Below are positions 55,459-64,000 of a stretch of DNA of 64,000 nt, in pieces; within the stretch, counting starts at the first letter, position 1, and the number at the start of each line of letters is the position of its first letter. The notes beneath the pieces were generated by a model. That model saw nothing but the letters and a program-made list of their open reading frames with translations, was not told where the DNA came from and ran no database searches. Made by a program: the position numbers and the translations under genes. The stretch comes from Trichobilharzia regenti (Eukaryota; Platyhelminthes; Trematoda; Strigeidida; Schistosomatidae), in assembly GCA_944472135.2 (NCBI GenBank), contig OX235270.1, forward strand, positions 119,551,842 to 119,615,841. Reading direction: 5' to 3'.

Positions 55459-56802
55459 GGCGATAAATACATTTGGTGTGTCTTCCTTGATTAGACATCT
55501 GCATTTGACTGTGTACCTAGGTCTCTCTTGCTATGTAAGCTGGATGCAACACAGGTTGAGACCTGGACAAATAGGTGGTTGCATTCCTATTTTTCTGATA
55601 TGAAGCAGTACACCGTCTACAATGGAAAGTCCTCCACCACCTCACTTACTTCAGCTGGTGTTCCTCAAGGTGCTGTTCTTTCTCCTTTTCTGTTTTCTTT
55701 TTTCTTACATGACTTACCCCATTCGGATGTAGCCACTTTTTTAAGTATGCTGATGACCTCTCTATTTCTATGCCTGTCAACTCTCAGTCAGATTGTTCCA
55801 AATTAAATAACATTCTGTCGGAAATTAGTCAGTGGTCCTCTTCAAACTGTCTTAAGCTTAATCCGTCTGAATGTCAGGCAGTCAATTTCACTTTCAGACG
55901 TAAACGTGACCTACAGCAACTAGTTAGCTCACATGACCCAACTATCATTGACGACATAGAGGTTGGAAATACATCTGATATCAAGTACCTTGGGCTGAGT
56001 ATTTCCACCGATCTTTCCTGGTCCTCCCACATCTTGATAGTTACTAGAGAGATGTTTCGCTTGACGTTCTACGTTAGGAAATTTAGGCAGTCTGGCATAA
56101 AGCAGTCTTTGATTTCTCAGTTTGTCAATTCTTATATTTTACCCATCCCTCCTTACTGCTCCCTATTAATCTTTCCTAGACTACTTAAGAAAGACTTTGT
56201 TTTGCTGAGAAGGACACTAAAAGGCGTTAGTGGGGCAAGTGGGATATGGTTAAACCAACTGGTTAACACTATTGTGGATAGACATATTATGTCATGTAAG
56301 AAACTAGTGAATACAATATTGTCGGACCCTGAGCATCCTCTCTATACGCAGCTGTCTCCTTGCATTTCATCTGGTAGAACTAGAAGCAGCTATAGGAGGC
56401 TATATGCTAGGACTACCAAATACAAAAACTCCACAATACCATATCTGGCACAGCTGTTATGTGATGAGAAATCCGTTCGGTATGACACGATCAACTTACT
56501 GAGGCACTCTAACACATAGTCCCATTAGATTTTGTTTTCCTTTCTTCGTTACTATTACACTGTTGTTCACATCTTCTACTACACACCAATTTTATATGTA
56601 ATATCCTGTGGTGCATTGTTTAAAATGTGAACGTAACGCTGTTCTTTTTATTTTTCTATTTTTTTGGGGGGGGGGTTTGCTTTTTGATTTTAAAGTCTTA
56701 TAAAATTGATGAGGTAATTAGATGCGATATTGTAATGCACGCTGAAAATTCTATACCTGTACCACAAATACTGTTTGGAATAAAGCTATATTTATTATTT
56801 AT
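55459..56802 (+). mobile_element. CR1-like LINE copy inside RTE-A
   Basis: RTE-A sequence stops near 55458 and resumes at ATCCCATTCAGGGATG (56804). The copy begins in the RT and ends at TACTGTTTGGAATAAAGC plus a TTATT-rich tail. It is 5'-truncated and about 1.34 kb. Confidence 0.8.
55528..56519 (+). pseudogene. CR1-like reverse transcriptase, C-terminal half, one frameshift
   Basis: The first frame (to about 55745) reads TWTNRWLHSYFSDMKQYTVY and SAGVPQGAVLSPFLFSFFLH, the RT block around GVPQG. A frameshift in the T run near 55737-55745 precedes the YADD box, which reads KYADDLSISM in the next frame. That frame continues with CLKLNPSECQAVNF, DIKYLGLSISTDLSWSSHI and the C-terminal region of CR1/Jockey-type RTs, and ends in a stop at 56517-56519. 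Confidence 0.82.
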
Positions 56803-59225
56803 ATCCCATTCAGGGATGTGTTGGACGCTCAGTAAGTTGAGCGTGAAAGTAGGCTAGTTAAACTGCTTCTCAAAGTGTTCTTTCCAACATTTCGGTCATC
56901 TATCCTGGGAGCCAATTATTATGTCATTTACCTCAGAGATTGTTTAACTAATCATTTGCCTTTTACCACCTGTTTCCCTGATAAGCCTAAATAGCTGTCT
57001 GGTGTTACAGATCGCCGAGGCCCTTTCGGTCTCTTTCGCTCTTGTCGCCCATCACTGTTCACGGTTGTTACGAAGATTTCCTATTAGTTTTCGTTTGAGT
57101 AGCTTTCGCTCACCCTCATAATCGCAGCTCGCCGGAATCAGTCTTCTTGCATCAATCAGTTCGGATGAGGCGGTAGAGATCCAATAGCTCCTACCAACTT
57201 TTGGTTTTAGCTTATTAACAGCTTTTACAGCTATCTACAACTAACCGCATGTTGTGCTAGGCTTTCTCAGGGGAAGCCCTGCTGTCGACCTCAGACCATC
57301 GTTTCGCTATTTCTTCCTTGAATAAGGACTCAGTGTCTCGATTTAGTTGAGGACGTAACTGTTTCGCTGTCGTCGATTTCTTATGTCCGTTTAGTCGTAA
57401 GTATAAACGTGCGCGAACCAGAGCGCTATCAGAGTCTAAGCACGTGTTCCAGTAGGGGCGACAGTCTTTTACTGACCCTCGCCAACTATAACCTATGGCT
57501 ATGTGGTCTATTTGTGTCCAGCGTTGATTTGGTGATGGAGGTCGCCAGGTTACACAATCTCTCTCTCTTAGGAACAGATGGTTATCTGAGCAGAACTGTA
57601 GAAGACGATCACCGTTGTCAGTTCGTCGGCAGGGAACTCCACACGTGCCACCTACATACTTCTCAGTCTGGCACAAATTCCCTACTTGGGCATTCAAATA
57701 GCCTACTAAAACAACTATATCTGAACGTTTTGTTTTTTGCAGCAAATTAGACAGTTTCAGGTACAAATCATCCCTTAGTTCATCCGAAATGCAGTCTGTT
57801 GGGGCGTAAGCGGAGACTACGAAAAGGCAACGACGGGTAGCACCATCTTTCCTTCTTTTAACCGACCCATTCAGACGGGCCGCACACATACGACTATCTA
57901 CTGGGATCCAGTCAAGAAGTGATTTTTCTTACCTAACACTCAGTGCTATCCCTACACCTGCGAGTCCTCAAGAGCTAGCTGAGAGGTCTCCTGGCACCCT
58001 TAAAGTGAATTTCGCAGATTCACCTTGTTGACCCGGTGAGGTTTAATGAATGACCACATTTGATTCTTGCATGTATGTCTCCGAAACACAACATACATCC
58101 ATGGCTCGAGATTCCAGGGTTCTAGCTAGTGATGCCTGTTGTCCGATTCGGCAGAGGGTCCTGACGTTAAATGCTCCTATATGAAGTTGGCGATGTGGCT
58201 TTAAAAGGCTATCTGAGGTGTTAATATGGCTCTCACCGTTGTTCATGGTCACAGAGTGAAGTGAAGATGATTTACTAGCCTGCAGAATAGTACTAACTGT
58301 AGTAGAGAAGCAAGATGAGAAAGGTGATGTGAGTAAAGGAGAATGATGCTCAGGAAGGTTTCGTGTGCTTTCGTAAGCGTGTGAGCGGTTTTTACTTCCC
58401 GGTTGCCCACACCGTGGAAGTTGATTGATTCAATGGGTACCTGAAACAGAGAGAGAGGGTTAGTGTCGCGTGACCCCAGAGCCCAGGGGACAACTGATTG
58501 AGGCCGGTCACTCACGGCCTCTACGAACTGGTTTCTGGGATTGGTCCCGTATTAGTAAACTTATCGCCGGCTACGGACCATCGAAGGGTAAGTCGGGATG
58601 TACAATTTTCGGGGTCGACGTTTTCTAACCCCTTTTCTCCGGAGTAGAGAGACAAAATAGCTGGCATGCTGGTCATCTGAGGGAAACACCTCACTGCTGT
58701 TACACCCCTATTTCCCAGCAGTATGACTTCGCCCTCAGATCCCCAGCATAGTGTAAGAATGGTTCTTACACAATTCCGGTAACTGCTTTTAGTCTAATCG
58801 TTATCCTAACAACCTTCCTGGCATGATAGGACCTACAGGAACATTGGTTTCAGCCAGTGTAGCTTCTTGGGTCATCGCGATATACAAGCCCGACCACCAC
58901 GTCAAGGTAGCAGCTACCGATCCACTGAGGTGCCTGCGTCTTTCTTCAGCACTATTTAGAAGATTCCATCCCCTATTTTCTCTGCTTATTTTTCGAATTT
59001 TCAACATTTTCCTCTTACATTTTCTGTTTTAATGGGATTATTTTTCATCATTTTCTTGCTTTTTTCTAATTGTTGCTTGTTTACTTTTGATGGTGGATTC
59101 TGGATTGTGTCGATTTTATAAGTCTATTGTTTCGTGGTTTGGTGACTGATTTCACTTTACTCGTGTTTTTTTATCTCCCCGTTTGTAGGTTGGTGATTAT
59201 TTGATAGGTTGTTTTGATGTTTTTC

Positions 59226-62200
59226 TTAGCTGCCGTCTATTATTATTACTGTTCCCTTGGGTTCCTAGTGGAACATAGGGCTTCAACTGCACGTCTCCAT
59301 TTGCTTCTGTCTTCTGCTGTACTTTTCGCCTGCATCCATGTTAGTCCATACTCTTTCAACTCCTCTTCACACGATCTCCTCCATGTCACCCTTGCAATGA
59401 CGACCCACTTGCCGCTTCCCTTTCGGGTTCCACTCGAGGGCTTGACGCGCGATGTCACCCAGCGGTCTCCTCAGCGAGTGTCCGATCCATCTCCACTTTC
59501 TCCTGCATATTTGTTGGGCGATTGGTTCTTGCTTTGTTTGTTCCCACAATTCCTTGTTGGTGATTCTTTCCGGCCATCTGATCTTCAGTATAGAGCGAAG
59601 ACAGTTGTTAATAAAGGTCTGCAACCTTTCGGAAATATTCTTTGTGACCCGCCAAGTTTCTGATCCGTATAGAAGAACTGACTTTACGTTTGTATTGAAA
59701 ATCCGAATTTTGTTGGTGATGCTGAGTGACGAAGATTTCCAGATTGATTTCAGGTTGATGAATGTGTTTCTCGCCTTCCCGATTCTCGCTCGATTTGACA
59801 TCCTCGTCCGTTCCGACTGCCTGTAGTTGAGACAATGCTCCCTAGATAAGTGAATGAAGTAACCTCTTTCAAATCCCTCCCGTTGATGGTGATTGACGTT
59901 GGATGTTGTTGCTGTTGTTGGTTGGTTATTTTCATCACCTCCGTCTTGTCTATGTTCACCTGGAGTCCTGTCTTCACTGTCTGCTTCCTCGACCAGTTTG
60001 TCGGTTTTCGCTTGTAAGTCTTCGATTTTGTGTGACATCAAACACAAATCATCCACGCGCGAAATCCAGGTCTTCTAGGTTCTTCACGTCGGTCCAGGAT
60101 ATCCTGTCTTCTCGTTTCCCACTCACTGTCTGACGCATAATTCAGTCCACCACAATTAGGAATATCATTGGTGATAGTAAGCACCCTTGTCTGACTCCTG
60201 TGTTTACTCCAAACGCCTCGCTGAGTTTTCCGTTGTGGAGAACTTGACATGTGCCGTTGTCGTACAGCTGTTGAATAAGGTTGATGAATATTTGGGGTAC
60301 GCCATAGTACTCGAGTAATTTCCAAATTACTTCGCGGTCAACGCTACGCTGTCGAAGGCCTTCTCAAAGTCTATAAAGTTGAGGTAGAGGTTTGATTGCC
60401 ATTCCATGCTTTGTTCTGTGATGATGATGCGTAGAGTTGCAATTTGGTCAGTACATGATTTGCCTTTCCTGAATCCAGCTTGTTCTGGTCGGAGTTCTGT
60501 CTCCAGTGCGTCCTTTATTCTCTCCAGGATGATGCGACTCAGGATTTTACTTGGCGTCGATAGGAGCATGATTCCTCGCCAGTTCTTGCAGAGTGAGGTG
60601 TAAGTCGCCCTTCTTTGGTAGTTTCACGAGGTAACCTTTCCTCCAGTCAGTAGGCACCTTTCCCTCCTTCCAGACCTTTTGCAATAATGGAGTCAGCATG
60701 TCTGCTGTAGTCTCTGGGTCCGCTTTCAGTGCTTCAGGGGGTATTCCATCTGGTCCGGCTGCTTTTCCAGCTTTCAGAAGCTTGATTGCATTCAAGACTT
60801 CAGCTCTCGTTGGAGGATTGGTGTCAACTTGCAGTTGTGTGCGCGCTGTTGTTGGTATTTCTGGACGGGTTGCAGGTGGTGGTCGGTTCAAGAGTCCTTT
60901 GAAGTGATCCGCCCATTGTTTAATCTGTTTTTCTTCCTTGGTAATTGGGTTCCCTTGGCTGTCTTTTATAGGTTTCGCTTGTGTTGGTCTCTTCCCGGAT
61001 AGAGATTTGGTTATCTGATATAGTGTCCTCAGGTCCCTTTTGCCTGCTGCCTTCTCAGCTTCAGTGGCCAGGTTGTCGTAGAATCGTCTTTTGTCCTTCC
61101 TAGCACTCTTCTTCACTTCTTTGTCCAGTGCTGTGTAAGTTGAGCTCAGCGTCTCCTTCTCCTGTCCGTCCTTGCATTGAATCATTTTCTCTTTCACCAT
61201 TCTCCTCTCTTCTATTAATTTCCAAGTGTCCGTTGAGAGCCATTCCTTGTCTTGTCTCTTCTTTCTTCCTAGAACCGTTGAACACGTTTCGTTGAGAATC
61301 GCCTTCAGAGACTTCCAATGTTCTTCCACGCATGATTCTTCAGTGATGTCGCGTAGTGTTTCCTGCTTTGCTCTGACAGTTGCAGTGAAGGTGTCTTTTG
61401 TGGTTGTGTCCTTCAGTAATTGAGTGTTGAACTTGCATTGTGGCCTATCCCCAGCTATCCTCGAGGCTTTTAGTTTCACCTTGAAAGTCCCTTCTACTAG
61501 ATAGTGGTCTGAACCCATCTGCTCCTCTCCTCGACCTTGTGTCCAGTAGGCTCCGTCTCCACTTTCTTGAAATTGAGATGAAGTCTATTTGGTTCTTGGT
61601 GTTTCCATCTGGTGAAATCCATGTCGTCTTGTGTATATCCTTGTGTTTGAACACACTGCCACCAATCACCAAATCATTGAAGGCGCAGAAGTCTGAGAAG
61701 AGTTCACCATTGTCGTTCATTTCACCGAGGGCCTCACGACCCATGGTGAGTTCTCTTCCTGTGTTGTCTTCTCCCAGCTTCGCATTCATGTCGCCCATCA
61801 GGATTTTGATATCGCCATTTGGGACGTTGTCCATTACTGTTTGTAGTTGTCTGTAGAACGCCTCCTTCTTCTCTTGTTCTGAGACGTTTGTAGGCGCATA
61901 GCATTGAATGACTGTAACTTTCCTTCCTTTTGAGTTGAACCTGGCTGTCATTATCCTGGAGGAGATTGGTTCCCACTGCATGAGAGCTTTGGGTGCTGTT
62001 GGTGACATCATGATGGCCACTCCCTCAGTGTGCTCGTGGTTGTCCTCTAGGTGGCCGGAAAGGATTACTGTCTCTCCAGTAGGTAGTTGGCACCTTCCAC
62101 TTCCGTTCCATCTGCTTTCGCAGATTCCCAACACTTCTATTCTGTACCTTCTCATTTGTGCGGCTATCTGGGCAGCCTTTCCAGTTTCGTACATTGTGCG

Positions 62201-62470
62201 AACATTCCAGGTACCCATCCTTACTTTTGCTTTCATCGAAAGAAGGCACATCGGCTGACTGGCTTCACGAAGGCTTTCACCAGCCTGCGTCATTTCACTT
62301 CCCCGATTCCAGCGAAAAGTAAGGCTATTGCTTATGTTTTTAGAATTTTTAATATATTTATTCGTTGAAGTTTCTGTAGCGATTTGGTTGTTTTACAGGG
62401 GTGGAGTTGGTAGCACCACGCCCCAAACCTCCCTATTTACCCGGGCTTGGGACCGGCTAGAAAACTAGTA
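59226..62470 (-). mobile_element. RTE-B element, about full length
   Basis: The left end is the (TTA)n tail and TTCCCTTGGGTTCCTAGTGG terminus shared by all RTE-B 3' fragments. The right end near 62470 is set by the GGTAAATAGGGAGG region that also occurs in SINE type 2. Length is about 3.2 kb, typical of RTE-clade LINEs. It is the reference copy for RTE-B in this window. Confidence 0.82.
59367..62293 (-). pseudogene. RTE-B endonuclease-reverse transcriptase ORF, several frameshifts
   Basis: Start near 62293 (MTQAGESLREA). The endonuclease follows: MGTWNVRTMYETGKAAQ, GICESRWNGSGRC, VIQCYAPTN, MGDMNAKLGED, KNQIDFISI and, after a frameshift near 61520, SDHYLVEGTFKVK. RT blocks: GKAAGPDGIPPEALKADPE, GYLVKLPKKGDL, EQAGFRKGKSCTDQIATLRI, FIDFEKAFDSV. 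The catalytic YADD region is disrupted near 60040-60060. The C-terminus has LLYGSETWRVT and WRWIGHSLRRP. Frames change at about 61520, 60560, 60330 and 60050, so the element is dead, though the motifs are well preserved. Confidence 0.82.
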
Positions 62471-62854
62471 AGCTAGTAGCCTAACAAGCTAGTATCTGGC
62501 GTCTGCTGTTCATCATTTGGTAAATTGTAGTAGAACCGGCTTTTCTCTATCCAACATCCCTTTAGCACTCCCTATTGACTGAACTGAAACTTATCCTCAG
62601 CGTTCACTTTTGTTTTTGCCTCTGCACTGCTTTATCTTTATTTCACTATACTTCTTTGCTTTCTCAGATATCCGTGGTGAGGTATTTCCTTAGCTTCCAC
62701 TTCTCGTTGCCTATCACGTCTATACAGGTCTCCTTCCGCGTGGCTTTCATACAGTTTCTGTTTTCTTCTACGGGAGTCTAGTTGGTTATACTGCTTAACA
62801 TCTTCAATTTTTTCAGACCAATATTGTGAAGGTTTCGTTGTTTACTTTCTGTGC
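62471..62854. other. Unassigned sequence between RTE-B and a CR1-like copy
   Basis: It holds short CTAGTAAGCTAGTAG-type repeats at 62462-62495 and pyrimidine-rich sequence to about 62800. No gene or known repeat was recognised. Confidence 0.5.
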
Positions 62855-64000
62855 GTTAATAATAATGATAAAAGCTTTATTCCAAAACAGTACTTACGAT
62901 ACAGACCTGTGTGGATAAGCCAGACCGCATAGGAAACCTGAAGGTAGTGTACACTAATATACGTAGTATCGGGAACAAATTTCACGAGCTAGGTGTATTA
63001 GTAGAAGACCTTAGCCCAGGTATTGTGGCCATTACTGAAACATGGCTGGTTTCGGGATTAGATGACACACCTGAGCTATGCGGATTTAGTTGCTTGCGCA
63101 GCGACAGAGTTAAGGGTCGTAGAGGTGGCGGGGTTGCTCTGTACATCAACAACTCCCTACATGTTCGTTCCGTGAAATCTGAAGCTCATGACAGTGGGAC
63201 AGGTGAGGTAATTAGCTGTGAAGTAAGCTTTGCAACCGGCACTCTACTCATTGGAGTTCTGTATAGAAGTCCCTATTGTCAGTGTGATGACTTCATTTTA
63301 GATCACCTCAAACAATGGAGTAAACACAGTAGCTGTCTTATTCTAGGTGATTTTAATGCACCTCATATAGACTGGGTAGCTGTCACATCTCCAGGATCCG
63401 CTGATAAGTTTGACAGCCGGTTACTCTTGACAACCATGGAAAATGCCCTGACACAACATGTCTTAGGTAGTACAAGATTCGGTTCTACCCAAGGATCTTC
63501 CTTGCTGGACTTAGTGCTTACTCATGACAACGACGACGTGGATGGTCTAGTTATTCATCCACCTCTAGCAAACAGTGATCATGGGGTGTTAGATTTTAAC
63601 TTAAGGGCTGGCAATTTAGTCAGTTTTCAACCCAAATCCCGGCCTAGTGTTTGGCATGCTGACATAGTGGCTATAAAGGAGCGTGCTTCAACTGCCGACT
63701 GGTCAGTCAACATTGTCTCATCCATTGAAGATGAATGGGATAGATTTAAGAATACACTTGAGAGGGTTACCACTGATCTCATCCCCTAAAAGGCCAACAA
63801 ATCGGCCACCATGGATAAATAGACAAGCTATAACACTCCTGAGACGGAGAAAAAGGTTCTGGAATCTCTTTGTTTCTACTGGGCTACAGCAGTTCCGGCT
63901 GAAATACTGTGAAACCAGAAACCAGTGTAAAACTTTGATCCACCAGTCAAGGATAGCTTACGAAACCCAGTTAGTTAAAAGTTCACCAGGCTGCCCAAAA
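62855..64000. mobile_element. CR1-like LINE copy, reversed 3' end joined to 5' ORF, runs off the window
   Basis: Bases 62860-62902 (AAGCTTTATTCCAAAACAG) are the reverse complement of the CR1-like 3' end seen at 56760-56790. Directly beside it a plus-strand ORF begins. A minus-oriented 3' end next to a plus-oriented 5' part suggests a 5'-inverted insertion. The copy continues past 64000. Confidence 0.6.
62911..63789 (+). pseudogene. CR1-like endonuclease ORF
   Basis: About 290 codons of an APE-type endonuclease: NLKVVYTNIRSIGNKFHEL (N site), IVAITETWLVSG (E site), GGGVALYINNSL, GVLYRSPYCQCD, LILGDFNAPHIDW (D/N site), SLLDLVLTHD and ANSDHGVLDFNL (the C-terminal SDH). All catalytic positions seen in CR1-type endonucleases are there. 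A frameshift at about 63785 follows; the next frame continues with RPPWINRQAITLLRRRKRFW, the usual linker before the RT, beyond the window edge. The true start may lie slightly upstream of the 62911 start. Confidence 0.82.

Larger units (their letters stand above)
51594..58950 (-). mobile_element. Full-length-size RTE-A element broken by four later insertions
   Basis: RTE-A sequence is collinear from the 3' terminus (CTGTCTGTCTTCGACATAGA, 51594) through 51600-52667, 52778-52804, 53505-53989, 55220-55458 and 56803-58950, where the 5' region shared with 37320-37440 and 26950-27045 ends. Removing the insertions leaves about 4 kb, the size of a whole element. ORF remains: endonuclease 57257-57889 and 58043-58252 (FNVRTLCRIGQQ, FVVSAYAPTD, LNAQVGNLC, IDHIAIGYSW), RT core at 53779-54003 (SFRPGRGCIEHIFTLRQI) and 55214-55504 (KAVGPDGMTPEVFKDGG). 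Stops and frameshifts are common. Confidence 0.82.

Overview
This window is eukaryotic and most likely comes from a trematode flatworm of the genus Schistosoma. The evidence is AT-rich intron-split host coding sequence, RTE-clade LINEs of the SR2 type whose 3' ends carry (GACA)n tails, a second RTE family with (TAA)n tails, CR1-like LINEs, Penelope-like elements with GIY-YIG domains, and tRNA-derived SINEs, one of which carries what looks like a decayed hammerhead ribozyme (compare the S. mansoni Sm-alpha SINE). The genus call is inference. No bacterial-type operon, CRISPR array, rRNA gene or functional tRNA gene was seen.

The only host gene I can support is a plus-strand orthologue of FBXL4, the F-box/leucine-rich-repeat substrate receptor of a mitochondrial SCF ubiquitin ligase. 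Nine coding exons (2942-3451, 11182-11463, 15513-15812, 18554-18624, 21925-22573, 25439-25571, 27172-27394, 43288-43488, 48074-48554) join in frame through GT..AG junctions into 949 codons plus a stop split. The model begins in the galactose-binding-like N-terminal domain, so the true start lies in exons to the left. It has a large low-complexity insertion between F-box and LRRs and an acidic C-terminal tail. A poly(A) signal lies at 48781.

The eight introns (1.6 to 15.9 kb) and the 15 kb downstream are a layered transposon graveyard. For bookkeeping I call the SR2-like RTE family RTE-A and the second family RTE-B. RTE-A copies: 5961-7001, 12692-13318, 15956-17103, 19575-19880, 26600-27060, 29077-31372, 34672-35938, 37320-41092 (near full length, plus strand, one clear frameshift), 44787-46165 and 51594-58950. 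RTE-B copies: 553-1217, 5402-5925, 8155-8385, 14090-15075, 26182-26566, 42000-42600, 50765-51590 and 59226-62470 (about full length). CR1-like pieces: 49500-50620, 52805-53504, 55459-56802 and 62855-64000. Penelope-like pieces: 28983-31990 (split), 36050-36600 and 41100-41995. Three SINE types are scattered through the window.

The most informative structures are these. An RTE-A copy landed in frame inside a Penelope-like ORF, with an 11-bp target duplication (29077-31372). A roughly 4 kb RTE-A element at 51.6-58.95 kb is split by four later insertions, one of them a 1.2 kb foldback with about 420-bp, nearly identical arms. A 314-bp palindromic insertion has a 14-bp target duplication (19194-19507). 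Two SINE types share one tRNA-like head but carry different LINE tails. In one of these the body appears to be made of both ends of RTE-B. Three RTE-A copies share the same frame-breaking indels.
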